Shown here: positions 1-9,113 of the stretch, in pieces
Position numbering within the stretch: the stretch's first letter is position 1
Layout of the letters: each line of letters starts with the position of its first letter
Origin: Planctomycetota bacterium
GTDB lineage: Bacteria; Planctomycetota; UBA1135
Assembly: GCA_002705055.1 (NCBI GenBank)
Contig: PAHY01000013.1
Span: forward strand, 1-64,000
DNA length: 64,000 nt
Reading direction: 5' to 3'
Notes under the pieces: generated by a model
The model's database searches: none
Seen by the model: only the letters and a program-made list of their open reading frames with translations
What the model was told of the DNA's origin: nothing
Program-made: the position numbers and the translations under genes

Positions 1-2
1 AA

Positions 3-1922
3 GACGACCCCGAGCTCTACTGCGAGGCCTGCCTGGCCCTGGCCGAAATCGGGGACGGCGCCAACCGCCGCGCGGCCCTGCGCTATCTGCAGCGCACCCG
101 CGAGTCGATCGACGAGGACACGCAGCGGACCGGAGCGCTCGCGCTCGGCCGCACCGGCGCGGTACTCACGACGGATGTGCTCGACCTGCTCGAAGAGATG
201 GCCAACGGCTTCGGGCCGAACGCGGCGACCGCCACGGCGCTGCTCGCGCAGCAGGAGCAGCGCGAGCGCTTCCGCAGCAAGCTGGAAGCGATCGAGAAGG
301 CGCGCAGCGACGAGGCCGAGGCGCGGGCCGATGCCCGCGTGCTGACGCCGGAAGACGTCGAGATGCTGGAGACCATCCTCGAGATGGTGCGCAACGATCA
401 CATGGAAGGCGAGAAGTTCAGCCGCGAAGAGCTTCTGGCCGCCGCGGCCGACGGCATGCTGAAGACGGTCGACCCCTACTCGACCTACTTCACTGGCGAG
501 GAGTACGGCGAGTTCTGGTTCGATCTCAATCCCGAGTACGGCGGAATCGGCGCCTATGTGCGCACGATCGACGGCGTCTTCACCATCGTGCGTCCCATCT
601 ACTCGGGGCCGGCCTTCGAGGCCGGGCTGCTGTCCGGCGACAAGGTCTTCTCGGTCGACGGCTGGTCGACCGCCGATCAGCCGGATGATGAGATCATCAA
701 GCGGCTGAAGGGCCCTCCGGGCACCGAGGTCAAGCTCGAGGTTTATCGCGATGGCTGGACCGAGCCGCGCGAGTTTGAACTGAGCCGACGCAAGATCGAG
801 CTGCCGGTGCTGCAGACCGAGCGTCTGCCCGATGGCGTGCTCTATCTCGAGCTGATCAGCTTCACCGTCGACTGCGGCCGGCTGGTGGCGGAAGCCATCC
901 AGGAGGCCCAGCAGGACGGCGAGGTGCGCGGGGTGGTGCTGGATCTGCGCAACAACCCGGGCGGCTCGCTCGAGCAGGCGGTCGCGATCTGCGACGCCTT
1001 CCTGGATCGCGGCAAGCTCATCGTGACGACGCGGGCCCGTGTCGGCGAGGTCGAGCGCCATGTCACCCGGATGCCGGCGCTGGTCGATGAAGAGATCCCG
1101 CTGACGGTGCTGATCAACAAGTACAGCGCATCGGCCTCCGAGATCGTCGCCGGTGCTTTGTCGGTGCATGGTCGTGCGACCACGATCGGCGAGCGCACCC
1201 ACGGCAAGGGTTCGGTGCAGGTCATGCGGCGCATCCCCGGGCTGCCGGATGAGCGTTACATCGATGGCAATCGCAACCGGATCAAGGATGAGTGGGAAGA
1301 GTACGAAGACCGCAACGGCAACGGCCAGTACGACTTCGGCCCGAAGGTCAAGCTGACGGTGGCCTACTACTTCCTGCCGGACGGCTCGACCATTCACACC
1401 CAGCGCGACCATGAGGGTCGCGTCACCGAGAAGGGCGGCGTCGAGCCGGATGAGGCCGTCGAGTTCTGGCGTTACGAGCCGATCGTGCTGCGCGAGCTGG
1501 ATCGCCTGATCGAAAAGGGCGCGTTCCAGGACTACGCCGAGAAGATCGTCGCCGAGAACCTCACGCAAGCCATCGAACTGGCCGAGTACGACGGTCGTGA
1601 CGTCAGCCGCTACCCCGGCTGGAGCGAGTTCTACGCCTCGCTCGAGACCTTCCTCGACGAGGATGTGGCGCGCCAGTGGGTGCGGCGCGGTCTGCGCAAC
1701 GCGGCCGAAGTGTCGGATGCGCGGGGCAGCCTGTTCCCCGGTGGTGGCTTCCGCGGCGACTTCCAGGAGGACCCGCAGCTCGAGGCGGCGATCCGGCGCA
1801 TCATGGAGAAGTCCGGACGCGACACCCTGGCTGTGCCGGAGTACAAGGCGGCCTTCGGCGCCCAGGACGAGACCGCCGCCGCCCAAGAGGCGGAAGGCGG
1901 CGAGAAGCGCGAGAACGGCTAA
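3..1922 (+). CDS. S41 C-terminal processing peptidase with HEAT-like N-terminus (5' partial)
   Basis: The frame is open from the first bases of the window with no stop, so the true start lies upstream. The first internal ATG-like start near 177 would cut away helical repeats rich in Ala and Leu (motifs CLALAEIGD and ALALGRTGA) that look like HEAT repeats. A PDZ domain follows (about nt 540-770), then an S41 peptidase core. The catalytic pair is intact: Ser at codon 1131-1133 in SASASEIV and Lys at 1206-1208 in HGKGSVQ, 25 residues apart as in Prc/CtpA. After the Lys there is an acidic insert (about 1258-1345) with DRNGNGQYD, which resembles a calcium-binding loop. The protein probably acts outside the inner membrane, but the signal region is not in the window. 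Family call is secure; substrate is unknown. Confidence 0.9.
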   Translation, partial: DDPELYCEACLALAEIGDGANRRAALRYLQRTRESIDEDTQRTGALALGRTGAVLTTDVLDLLEEMANGFGPNAATATALLAQQEQRERFRSKLEAIEKARSDEAEARADARVLTPEDVEMLETILEMVRNDHMEGEKFSREELLAAAADGMLKTVDPYSTYFTGEEYGEFWFDLNPEYGGIGAYVRTIDGVFTIVRPIYSGPAFEAGLLSGDKVFSVDGWSTADQPDDEIIKRLKGPPGTEVKLEVYRDGWTEPREFELSRRKIELPVLQTERLPDGVLYLELISFTVDCGRLVAEAIQEAQQDGEVRGVVLDLRNNPGGSLEQAVAICDAFLDRGKLIVTTRARVGEVERHVTRMPALVDEEIPLTVLINKYSASASEIVAGALSVHGRATTIGERTHGKGSVQVMRRIPGLPDERYIDGNRNRIKDEWEEYEDRNGNGQYDFGPKVKLTVAYYFLPDGSTIHTQRDHEGRVTEKGGVEPDEAVEFWRYEPIVLRELDRLIEKGAFQDYAEKIVAENLTQAIELAEYDGRDVSRYPGWSEFYASLETFLDEDVARQWVRRGLRNAAEVSDARGSLFPGGGFRGDFQEDPQLEAAIRRIMEKSGRDTLAVPEYKAAFGAQDETAAAQEAEGGEKRENG

Positions 1923-1949
1923 GCGCGCGCCTTGCGCGGCGCTGGGGGC

Positions 1950-2726
1950 TTAGGCCTCGAGCGCCGCGATCAGGCCCATCCGGCCCGCGGCTTCCCCGTC
2001 GCGCCGATGGCTGAAGAACAGCCGCGGCAGTTCGGCCGTGTCCAGGCCGCTCACTTCCATGTTGCCCAGGCGCAGTCCGGCTGCCTGCAGCTGATCGTGA
2101 GCCCAGCCGGCGAGATCGACGTGCCAGCGCTCGCCGAAACGTACGCGTCGGGCTTCGGGGGCGGCCTCGGCCACTTCTTCCCCCACCTCGAAGTGAGTCA
2201 GACCGATGCAGGGGCCGATGCCCGCATGAAACTCGCTGGGGTCGCCGCCGCTGAGCTGCGCCAACTTTTCGACTCCGGCCTGGAGGATCTCGGCTGCCAG
2301 GCCGCGCCAGCCAGCGTGAAAGACACCTAGCGTGGGAGTCGGTCCGGCGGCGTGGATCAGCACCGGCGCGCAATCGGCGACGGCGACGTAGAGGGGAAGG
2401 CCTGCGCGCTGCGTGATCAGTCCGTCGGTATCGGGGATGACGGCGCTGGGGTCGAGCGCGCCGCGGCCCCGTTCGGCCTCGTCGACCACGGCGATGTTCG
2501 CGCCGTGCACCTGCCCTCCGACGACCCAGTCGGCGGCCGAGAGGCCGAGCTGTTCGGACCAGAATGCGCGCTCTTTGCGAGCGGCGTCCTGGTCACGCCC
2601 GCCGGACAGGCTCACATTTCCCCCGCCTTCGCGGTCGCGGGTGGTGAAGACATGGCGGACGGTGCCCTCGCGGCTGATGCCTTCGAAAGCCAGTCCGATT
2701 CGATCCTCGCAGTGGAGCTCGCGCAT
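1950..2726 (-). CDS. pgeF: Laccase-domain (YfiH/PgeF) protein, multi-copper-oxidase-like purine nucleoside phosphorylase
   Basis: 258 residues, the usual length. The metal-ligand signature of the family is present: His74 in GQVHG, Cys119 in VADCAP and His137 in FHAGWRG. Family members bind zinc and act on purine nucleosides (adenosine deamination or phosphorolysis); in E. coli PgeF is also linked to peptidoglycan fidelity. The gene lies 7 bases behind the AI-2E family gene on the same strand, so the two are probably cotranscribed. It converges on the S41 protease gene with a 27-base gap. Confidence 0.88.
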   Translation of the reverse strand: MRELHCEDRIGLAFEGISREGTVRHVFTTRDREGGGNVSLSGGRDQDAARKERAFWSEQLGLSAADWVVGGQVHGANIAVVDEAERGRGALDPSAVIPDTDGLITQRAGLPLYVAVADCAPVLIHAAGPTPTLGVFHAGWRGLAAEILQAGVEKLAQLSGGDPSEFHAGIGPCIGLTHFEVGEEVAEAAPEARRVRFGERWHVDLAGWAHDQLQAAGLRLGNMEVSGLDTAELPRLFFSHRRDGEAAGRMGLIAALEA

Positions 2727-2733
2727 GCGGCGC

Positions 2734-3825
2734 TCAGTCTACCGGCGCGGCCCCCGGATCGTCGTGTTCGGGATCCTGCATCAGCGGCCGGACGTACTCC
2801 ACCAGCAGCACCTGCCCCACCGCGACTGCCGGGATCGCGATCAGCAAGCCGAAGAAGCCCATCAGCGCGCCGCCGCCGAGCAGCGCGAGGATGACGACGA
2901 AGTCGGACATGCCCAACTCGCGGCCGACCAGCCGCGGCAGCAGCACGTAGCCCTCGACCAGCTCGGTGACCGCGTAGATTCCGATCGCCAATCCGAGCCC
3001 GAACAGCCCCTGCTCGACCACGCAGATCACCAGCAGAATCGAGGTCGAGACCAGCGCGCCGACGACGGGCACCAGCGAAGCCACGCCGACCAGGAGGCCC
3101 ATGGTGTAGGCGCCCGGGATGCTGAACAGGAACAGAATCGCCGCGACCATGGCGCCCTTGATCAGGGCGACCAGGAGCCGAGCCCGCACATAAGTCCGCA
3201 GCAGGTTCTGGATCTTCGGCATGGTGCGGTCAAAGCTCGCGCGCCAGCTCTTCGGGAGCTCGGCGCGGATCCGCGGCAGCCAGGGCGCCCCCTCGAGCAG
3301 ATAGAACAGGAAGATCGGCAGCAGCACGATCGCGCTGATGATCCCGATCATGCCGCCGAAGAAGCCGACGATCGAACTCACCACCTGAAAGGTGCCGCGG
3401 CCGATAGCCGGGCCGATGTCCTTCAGCCACTCCTTCTGGTCCAGGCCATCGAGGGTCGACTGCATGTCCTCCGGCAGACTGGACTGAAGCTGACGCAGCG
3501 GTTCGATGATGTGCAGTCGCGACCATTCCTGGGCGGCGGCGATCTCGGCCTGTGTCTGCGCTTTGCCGGGCAGCAGATCGCGCAGTTCATCAAACTCAAA
3601 GAAGATCGGCGCCAGGAAGAGCAGCGGTCCGATCAGCAGCGCGGCGATGCAGGCGAGGGTCGCCGGCAGATCGCCGATGCGCTTCTTCCAGCGCTGACGC
3701 CACGGCAGGCAGACCAGCATCAGCAGATAGGCGGCCACGAGGGGTACGGTGACCGCGCGGGCTTTCCAGCCGACCAGAAAGACCAGGCCGACGATCCCGA
3801 GGCGCAGCAGGTGCAGCCAGTTCAT
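2734..3825 (-). CDS. AI-2E family transporter (TqsA/PerM type membrane protein)
   Basis: 363 residues with about eight hydrophobic segments: two at the N-terminus (MNWLHLLRLGIVGLVFLVGW start), a soluble central stretch (about residues 70-145) and a membrane-rich C-terminal half with VGVASLVPVVGALVS and GYVLLPRLVGRELGMSDF, typical of the family. Members export autoinducer-2 or act as Na+/H+ antiporters or permeases; the substrate here cannot be told. The start codon at 3823-3825 has no Shine-Dalgarno sequence and directly abuts a perfect hairpin (3826-3842). Confidence 0.85.
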   Translation of the reverse strand: MNWLHLLRLGIVGLVFLVGWKARAVTVPLVAAYLLMLVCLPWRQRWKKRIGDLPATLACIAALLIGPLLFLAPIFFEFDELRDLLPGKAQTQAEIAAAQEWSRLHIIEPLRQLQSSLPEDMQSTLDGLDQKEWLKDIGPAIGRGTFQVVSSIVGFFGGMIGIISAIVLLPIFLFYLLEGAPWLPRIRAELPKSWRASFDRTMPKIQNLLRTYVRARLLVALIKGAMVAAILFLFSIPGAYTMGLLVGVASLVPVVGALVSTSILLVICVVEQGLFGLGLAIGIYAVTELVEGYVLLPRLVGRELGMSDFVVILALLGGGALMGFFGLLIAIPAVAVGQVLLVEYVRPLMQDPEHDDPGAAPVD

Positions 3826-3842
3826 GCCGCTACGGTAGCGGC
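3826..3842 (-). promoter_or_regulatory. Perfect hairpin abutting a start codon
   Basis: GCCGCTA and TAGCGGC form a 7-bp perfect stem with a 3-base loop. On the minus strand it lies between the stop of the Minf_1886 gene and the ATG of the AI-2E gene, touching the latter. There is no T-tract, so it does not look like a terminator. It may limit translation or make it depend on the upstream gene. Confidence 0.4.
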
Positions 3843-3858
3843 TGCGGCGGTCTCGACT

Positions 3859-4251
3859 CTACGCCTCTTGGGCGGAGTCGGCGGCGCGGAAGGCCTCTTC
3901 GAAGTCGAAGCCGTCGGCGAAGGCCTCGGGCGTGTCGGTCTCGCGGGCGTTCAGCAGCCCGCCGTCGCACATCTGGAAGACCAGTTCACCGAAGTCCTCG
4001 GTGCGCCAGACCCCCCAGCTGTGGAAGGCGTAAGGTGCCAGCGGCCCGAACTCCACCTGAGCGTATTCCCGGATGCCGTCGAGCAGATCGGCGCAGCTGA
4101 TGTGGCGGCCGGGCTCGCGCTCGTGGGTGCGCTGCTTGAAGATCGTGTAGTCCAGGGCTTCCAGGACGAAGAAATAGGCGGCCTCGGCGTACCGACGCTC
4201 GTGGAGTCGGCGGATCTCTCGGATGACCGGGCGCAGCTTGGAATCGTCCAT
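3859..4251 (-). CDS. Minf_1886 family protein
   Basis: 130 residues starting at MDDSKLRPVIREI. The C-terminal half holds the family hallmark: a Trp-Gly-x-Trp-Arg-Thr-Glu-Asp-Phe-Gly stretch, then FQMCDGGLLN and an acidic FADGFDFEEAF end. The family is known mainly from Planctomycetota and Verrucomicrobiota and has no assigned function. It is soluble, with no signal or membrane segment. The frame stays open upstream of 4251, but that part overlaps holB and does not look like the family, so the ATG at 4249-4251 is preferred. The 85 bases between it and holB hold no gene. Confidence 0.82.
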   Translation of the reverse strand: MDDSKLRPVIREIRRLHERRYAEAAYFFVLEALDYTIFKQRTHEREPGRHISCADLLDGIREYAQVEFGPLAPYAFHSWGVWRTEDFGELVFQMCDGGLLNARETDTPEAFADGFDFEEAFRAADSAQEA

Positions 4252-4336
4252 GGACTGAATCTCCCGGAGTGCTATCGACCTCCGGCGACGAGCGCTTTCC
4301 CTCTTTTTCGGAGAGCTTCCAAAGGGCCTCGCCCGC

Positions 4337-5257
4337 TTAGGAGATTGTATTCTCAGAAGTCGTCCTCTGGGGGCCGTCCAGGGCCCGGACTTGCTCCACC
4401 AGCTGTTCCAGGACCAGACTCGGAGAAATCTGATTCCCGATTTCTCCGATCGCCTCGGCCAGCTGGCCCGCGAGGCGGTCCAGCCTGAGGGCTTGTGCGG
4501 GATCTGCCTCCCCATAGGCGGCGGCCAGCCAGCCGAGGCAGCCCGCCAGGCGCCGGCTGAGGGTCTCGCGCTGCTCAGCCAGGGTGCCGTCCGGCAATTC
4601 CGCCCAGGCGGGCGGACTTCCGGGCTGGCGCAGCCAGGCCGCAAAGCGGGCCGCGGTCTGCAGGAGATCGGCGCGATGGTCCGGATCCAGGTCCAGGGCG
4701 GCCTCAGCGCGGCCCAGGGCCTGGGCGAGCAGCAGGAAGTCCGGCTCTTCGATGGCCGCGGCGGCAGCGCGCCGCAGCAGCTCCTCGCTGGGCGGCGCGG
4801 CGACCCGAGCGATCCGACAGCGGCTGAGGAGCGCGGGCAGAATCGGCGTCGGATCGGTCGCGGTGAGCAGGAAGTGCGTCTCCGGCGGCGGCTCCTCGGT
4901 GGTCTTCAGCAGCGCGGCCTGAGCGTCGGCGGTCATGCGATCGACCTCGAAGAGCAGCAAGGCCCGCCGCCCCCCTCGCAGAGGCTTGTAGCGCAGGGCG
5001 GCCTCGACCGACTCTTCATTCCCTTCGCGTTCGGCGACGTGCGCGACCTGAAGGCCGCGGACGCCGAGCGCGTCGGGGTCGAAGACCACGGCGTCGGGAT
5101 GATCCTCGAGGCTGCCGCGGGCCTCCAGAATGATCGCCGCGCAGGAGCGCGCCAGTTCGCGCAGGCGCGGGCGCGACGGGCCGAGGAAGAGCGTGCAATC
5201 GGCCAGGCGATCGCGCGCAGCCTCGCGCTGAAAGCGATCCAGCAGCGCCTCACTCAT
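4337..5257 (-). CDS. holB: DNA polymerase III delta' subunit (clamp loader)
   Basis: 306 residues. The AAA+ core is recognisable by FEVDRMTADAQAALLKTTEE followed by FLLTATDPTPILPALLSRC, the delta'/gamma sensor region with the SRC (Arg-finger-like) motif. The N-terminus lacks a Walker A motif and I see no zinc-binding cysteine cluster, as often in delta' subunits. It overlaps tmk by 4 bases (start inside the tmk end), the common tmk-holB pairing, so expression should be coupled. Role: loading the beta clamp at the replication fork. Confidence 0.88.
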   Translation of the reverse strand: MSEALLDRFQREAARDRLADCTLFLGPSRPRLRELARSCAAIILEARGSLEDHPDAVVFDPDALGVRGLQVAHVAEREGNEESVEAALRYKPLRGGRRALLLFEVDRMTADAQAALLKTTEEPPPETHFLLTATDPTPILPALLSRCRIARVAAPPSEELLRRAAAAAIEEPDFLLLAQALGRAEAALDLDPDHRADLLQTAARFAAWLRQPGSPPAWAELPDGTLAEQRETLSRRLAGCLGWLAAAYGEADPAQALRLDRLAGQLAEAIGEIGNQISPSLVLEQLVEQVRALDGPQRTTSENTIS

Positions 5258-5907
5258 CGGGCTGCGACTCCGAACTCAGCGGGAAAGTGCTGCTGCAATC
5301 GACTCCGAAGTTGCTGCTGCACGGTGTCGCGGTCGAGGCCGTCGACCTCGAGGAGCAGGCTGCGCTCCGGACGGGCTGCGGCGTACTGCAGATACCCTTC
5401 GCGCACCTTTTGCAGGAAGGCGCGACCACGCGCCTCCATGCCATCCAGGGCCTCCTGCCCGGCGCGGGACTGCGTGCGCTGCCAGGAGGTCTCGACCGGC
5501 AGATCCAGGATGATGACCGCGTCCGGCTGCTGCGCTCCGACCACGAGTTCGTCGAGCGCGAGGATGAACTCCGCGGCCGCCTCCTCCTGCCCCTGGTAGG
5601 CCAGGGTCGACGGAGTGAAGCGCTCGCACAGCACGTCGCGGCCGGCAGCGAGGGCGGGCGCCACCTCCTGACGCAGCAGCTCGCGTCGCGCGGCGAAGAA
5701 CAGCAGGGCCTCGGTCTCCGGGGCGATCGCGTCGCGCTCGGCGTCGAGCAGCAGCGCGCGCAGCCGTTCGCCGACCTGGGTGCTGCCCGGCTCGCGCAGA
5801 TGGACCGGGTCCCGCCCCAGGCTGCGAAGCCATGCCAGGAGCTCTTCGGCCTGGGTGGTCTTGCCCGAGCCGTCGACGCCCTCGATGACCAGAAAGCGCG
5901 CTGCCAT
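5254..5907 (-). CDS. tmk: Thymidylate kinase
   Basis: 217 residues. The P-loop GVDGSGKTT is at about residues 10-18, the DRx-type dTMP site reads REPGSTQVGERLR (the common form is REPGGT), and ERF/ST-x-AYQG follows in CERFTPSTLAYQGQ. Converts dTMP to dTDP for DNA synthesis. First gene of the tmk-holB pair. Its ATG lies only 6 bases below a TAGGAT -10-like element, so the mRNA may be nearly leaderless. Confidence 0.95.
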   Translation of the reverse strand: MAARFLVIEGVDGSGKTTQAEELLAWLRSLGRDPVHLREPGSTQVGERLRALLLDAERDAIAPETEALLFFAARRELLRQEVAPALAAGRDVLCERFTPSTLAYQGQEEAAAEFILALDELVVGAQQPDAVIILDLPVETSWQRTQSRAGQEALDGMEARGRAFLQKVREGYLQYAAARPERSLLLEVDGLDRDTVQQQLRSRLQQHFPAEFGVAAR

Positions 5908-5913
5908 GCGGCA

Positions 5914-5942
5914 ATCCTAGGATGGCGCGCTGGAAATGTCGT
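5914..5942 (-). promoter_or_regulatory. Candidate sigma-70 promoter of tmk-holB
   Basis: On the minus strand ACGACA, 17 bases, then TAGGAT, ending 6 bases before the tmk ATG. The -35 shares GACA with the consensus and the -10 shares TA...T. If real, transcription would begin at or next to the start codon. Medium to low confidence. Confidence 0.4.
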
Positions 5943-5970
5943 GGTCCCGCGGGGTAGTCTGCGGCCGACG

Positions 5971-7074
5971 ATGCCCGCCCTGCGTCCCACCTCCGCTCCC
6001 GCGACGGCCCTGACGGTCGCCGTTCTGGCGCTCCTGCCCGCCTGCCAGAGTCAGCGCCCAGTCGGCCCGACCGCGCTGGAAGCCCCGGTGCTGTCCCCGC
6101 CCGCGCATGCGACGGTCGAGGAGCGGATTCAGTACTGGGAAGACCGGATGCCGGCGATGTCGCCGATCGATCAGGCGGAGGCGCTGCTCTGCCTCGGCGA
6201 GCTGCAACTCGAGGCCGGAGATGCCCGCCAGGCGCGGATCAACTTCAACGCTGCCCGCAATAACGGCTATCTCTCGAAGGCCGAAGAGGCGCAGGCGGCC
6301 TGGGGCGTAGGCCGCGCCTACCTGCTCGAGCAGAAGCCGCAGCGGGCCGTCGTGCACCTGCGCGAGGCTTCGTACGGTCTGGGCGGACCGGAAGGCGAGG
6401 AATGCGCATACCTGCTCGCCTACGCCGAAGGGCGGCCGGTCGCCGCACCGGACGCGCGGCTCATGGCGCGCGTGGCACGCTTCACGACCTTCGAGCCGGC
6501 GGCCGAGTACCAGCCGCGCGTCGCTTCGGGTCAGGTCTCCGAGCTGATCGATGTGCCGCGTCGTGACTGGGGTGCACAGCGACTGCTCGCCAACCATGAT
6601 CCGATGGAAGCACCCTTCCGGATCACGGTGCACCACACCGCCGAACCCGCGGACACGCACGCGCTCGATTCGGGCAAGCGCGAGATGCGCGATCTGCAGC
6701 GCATGCACCAGCAGGGCAACGGCTGGGCGGATCTGGGCTATCACTTCCTGATCGATCAGGCGGGGCGCGTCTACGAGGGCCGTCCGCTCTCGGCCCAGGG
6801 AGCGCACGCCGGCAACTCGGAACTGAACCGCGGCAACATCGGCATCTGCCTGATCGGCAACTTCGTCGCCCAGCCCGAGCGAGGCTCGGACTACGCGCTG
6901 GCGCAGGCGCCGACTGGGGCCCAGCTCGACAAGCTCGACAACCTGGTCGCAGCTCTGCAGAGCAAGTACGGCATCAGCGACAGCCAGATCTGGGCGCACT
7001 CCCACCTCAAGGAAACCGCTTGCCCCGGCCCGGCTCTGCTGGAATGGGTGCGCGAGCGCCGCGCCACGCGCTAA
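5971..7074 (+). CDS. N-acetylmuramoyl-L-alanine amidase, lipoprotein with helical repeats
   Basis: 367 residues. Signal peptide with a lipobox ending in LLPAC (Cys25) indicates a lipoprotein. Residues about 45-155 are TPR-like helical repeats. The C-terminal part is an amidase_2 / PGRP domain: zinc ligands are expected from VHHTAEP, HLKETACPGP (His and Cys), and the GYHFLID and GNIGICLIGNF strands are typical. It should cleave the bond between N-acetylmuramate and L-alanine in peptidoglycan or in recycled muropeptides. Divergent from tmk with a 63-base gap; convergent with uppP. Confidence 0.87.
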   Translation: MPALRPTSAPATALTVAVLALLPACQSQRPVGPTALEAPVLSPPAHATVEERIQYWEDRMPAMSPIDQAEALLCLGELQLEAGDARQARINFNAARNNGYLSKAEEAQAAWGVGRAYLLEQKPQRAVVHLREASYGLGGPEGEECAYLLAYAEGRPVAAPDARLMARVARFTTFEPAAEYQPRVASGQVSELIDVPRRDWGAQRLLANHDPMEAPFRITVHHTAEPADTHALDSGKREMRDLQRMHQQGNGWADLGYHFLIDQAGRVYEGRPLSAQGAHAGNSELNRGNIGICLIGNFVAQPERGSDYALAQAPTGAQLDKLDNLVAALQSKYGISDSQIWAHSHLKETACPGPALLEWVRERRATR

Positions 7075-7081
7075 GGCCGCG

Positions 7082-7885
7082 CTACAGGCTGAGGGCCAGC
7101 GCGCCGGCCAGCCAGCAGTAGGGCGCGAACCAGCTCAGCTTGCGCCCGCGCGCCAGCCACAGCAGCGCGCCGAGGGCCAGATAGCCGACCACGAATGCGG
7201 TCGCGAAGGAGCCGATCAGCCAGCTGGTCTTCAGCTCGGTATCCGGGTCCTCGAACATCTGCGGAACCTTCAACACGGCCGCCCCGAGAATGGCCGGGAT
7301 CGACAGCAGGAAGCTGAAGGCGGCAGCGGCTTCGACGGTCAGGCCCAGGGCGACGCCGGTCACGATGGTCATGCCACTGCGCGAGATACCGGGGGCGATC
7401 GCAAGCGCCTGCACGAGCCCGATCAGAATCGCGGCCCGAGCGGTGAGGTGGACGAGGTCGCGATTGCCGTCGCGCAGCGAGCGCGAGATCCACAGCACGG
7501 TGCCAGTGAGGAGGAGCGCGATGCCGACCGCGGTCGCGCTCGCGAACAGCGGCTCGAGCTGCTTCTCGAAGAAGACGCCGACCACGCCAGCGGGGATGGT
7601 GCCGAGGATCAAAAAAGCGAACAGTCGGCGCTGCTCTCCCACTTCGCGGCCGCGCCCGAAGACCCCCTGCGCCAGCCGCACCACGCGCTCGCGATAGAAC
7701 AGCAGCACGGCGAGCAGCGTGCCGAGGTGCAGCCAGACCTCGACCGTCGCCCCGGTGGGCAGCACGTCGGTGTCGTCGGCGAGCAGGCGCGCCAGCACCA
7801 GGTGTCCCGAGGAGGAAACCGGCAGATACTCCGTCAGGCCCTGAATCACGGCCAGGAGCAACAAGGCCGCCAGGGGTCCGAACAT
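7082..7885 (-). CDS. uppP: Undecaprenyl-diphosphate phosphatase (BacA/UppP)
   Basis: 267 residues, highly hydrophobic. Both family signatures are present: QGLTEYLPVSSSGH near the N-terminus and PGISRSGMTI in the second half, which together build the active site. It dephosphorylates undecaprenyl diphosphate so that the lipid carrier can be reused for peptidoglycan and other envelope polymers. It lies 13 bases behind ald on the same strand. Confidence 0.95.
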   Translation of the reverse strand: MFGPLAALLLLAVIQGLTEYLPVSSSGHLVLARLLADDTDVLPTGATVEVWLHLGTLLAVLLFYRERVVRLAQGVFGRGREVGEQRRLFAFLILGTIPAGVVGVFFEKQLEPLFASATAVGIALLLTGTVLWISRSLRDGNRDLVHLTARAAILIGLVQALAIAPGISRSGMTIVTGVALGLTVEAAAAFSFLLSIPAILGAAVLKVPQMFEDPDTELKTSWLIGSFATAFVVGYLALGALLWLARGRKLSWFAPYCWLAGALALSL

Positions 7886-7898
7886 GCTGTTGAATCGG

Positions 7899-9017
7899 CT
7901 AGATGTTCAGCGCGACTTCAGTCGCCGGCTGCCACGGCAGATCGAAGGCCTGCGCGACCGCTTCGCAGGTGAGTTGCCCCCCCAGCGTGTTGGCGGCGGT
8001 CGCCAGGGCCTCGTCGGCGAGCACCGCGCTGCGCGGGCCGAACTCGGCAAGCCGCAGCACCCAGGGCAGGGTCGCGTTGGTCAGACCGAAGGTGCTGGTG
8101 CGCGGCACGGCGCCAGGCATGTTGGCGACGCAGTAGTGAATGACGTCCTCGACCACGTAGGTCGGGTTGTCGTGCGTCGTCGGCTTACAGGTTTCGATGC
8201 AGCCGCCCTGGTCGACCGCGACGTCGACCACCACCGAGCCCTTGGGCATCAGCTTGAGGTCTTCGCGGGTCACCAGCTTGGGAGCGCGCGCGCCCGGAAT
8301 GAGCACCGCGCCGATCAGCAGGTCGGTGCGTTCGAGCAGCGTCAGGATGGCCGGCCGGGTGCTAAACACCGTGGTCACATTGGCCGGCATGACGTCCTCG
8401 AGATAGCGCAGCCGATCCAGGTCCAGGTCGACGATGGTCACGCGCGCGCCCAGGCCCGCGGCCATCCACGCCGCGTTGGTGCCGACCACGCCGCCACCCA
8501 GGATGGTGACGTACGCGGGTTCGACGCCCGGCAGGCCGGACAGCAGCACGCCGCGCCCGCCCTGCGGCGCTTCGAGGTAGCGCGCCCCTTCCTGCACCGC
8601 CATGCGACCGGCCACCTCCGACATCGGCGTGAGCAGCGGCAGGGTCCGACCGATTTCGAGGGTCTCGTACGCGAAGCAGTGCGCGCCGCTCTCGATCATG
8701 CCCTCGGTCAGGTCGCGATCGGCGGCGAAGTGGAAGTAGGTGAAGATCGTCTGGCCGGCGCGCGCCCGGGCGATTTCCTCGGGCTGCGGCTCTTTGACCT
8801 TGAGGATCATCTCGGCTTCCGCCCAGACCTCCGCGACATCGTCGATGATGCGCGCGCCGGCGGCGGAGTAATCCGCGTCCTCGAAGCCGGAGCCGACCCC
8901 GGCTCCTGCCTGGACGAGAACCTCGTGGCCAGCATCGATCAACGACTGCGCGCCGCCCGGAGTGAGGGCGACACGGGCTTCGAGGGTTTTGATTTCAGTG
9001 GGAACGCCGACGATCAT
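7899..9017 (-). CDS. ald: Alanine dehydrogenase
   Basis: 372 residues from MIVGVPTEIKTLE, the classic N-terminus. Key features: RVALTPGG, KVKEP (Lys), YFHFAADRDLTEGM (substrate His), the NAD-binding GGGVVGTNAA glycine motif and the C-terminal TNATLPWVL. It interconverts L-alanine and pyruvate with NAD. The frame continues upstream of 9017, but that part overlaps the divergent yggS and lacks homology, so the ATG at 9015-9017 is chosen. Together with uppP and the amidase it fits cell-wall amino acid supply. Confidence 0.95.
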   Translation of the reverse strand: MIVGVPTEIKTLEARVALTPGGAQSLIDAGHEVLVQAGAGVGSGFEDADYSAAGARIIDDVAEVWAEAEMILKVKEPQPEEIARARAGQTIFTYFHFAADRDLTEGMIESGAHCFAYETLEIGRTLPLLTPMSEVAGRMAVQEGARYLEAPQGGRGVLLSGLPGVEPAYVTILGGGVVGTNAAWMAAGLGARVTIVDLDLDRLRYLEDVMPANVTTVFSTRPAILTLLERTDLLIGAVLIPGARAPKLVTREDLKLMPKGSVVVDVAVDQGGCIETCKPTTHDNPTYVVEDVIHYCVANMPGAVPRTSTFGLTNATLPWVLRLAEFGPRSAVLADEALATAANTLGGQLTCEAVAQAFDLPWQPATEVALNI

Positions 9018-9113
9018 GGTGCTACGTGGGAACCTTTGGACGCGCGGCCCTAGGATTTCCGGGCTGCCGTCTGCGCACAGGGCCGGAGATCTTAGCAGCG
9101 CCACCCCCATCGC

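Noticed and set aside
2413-4488. 691-codon plus-strand open frame opposite pgeF, the AI-2E gene and the Minf_1886 gene
   Set aside because: Composition is shadow-like and it covers three real genes and their gaps.
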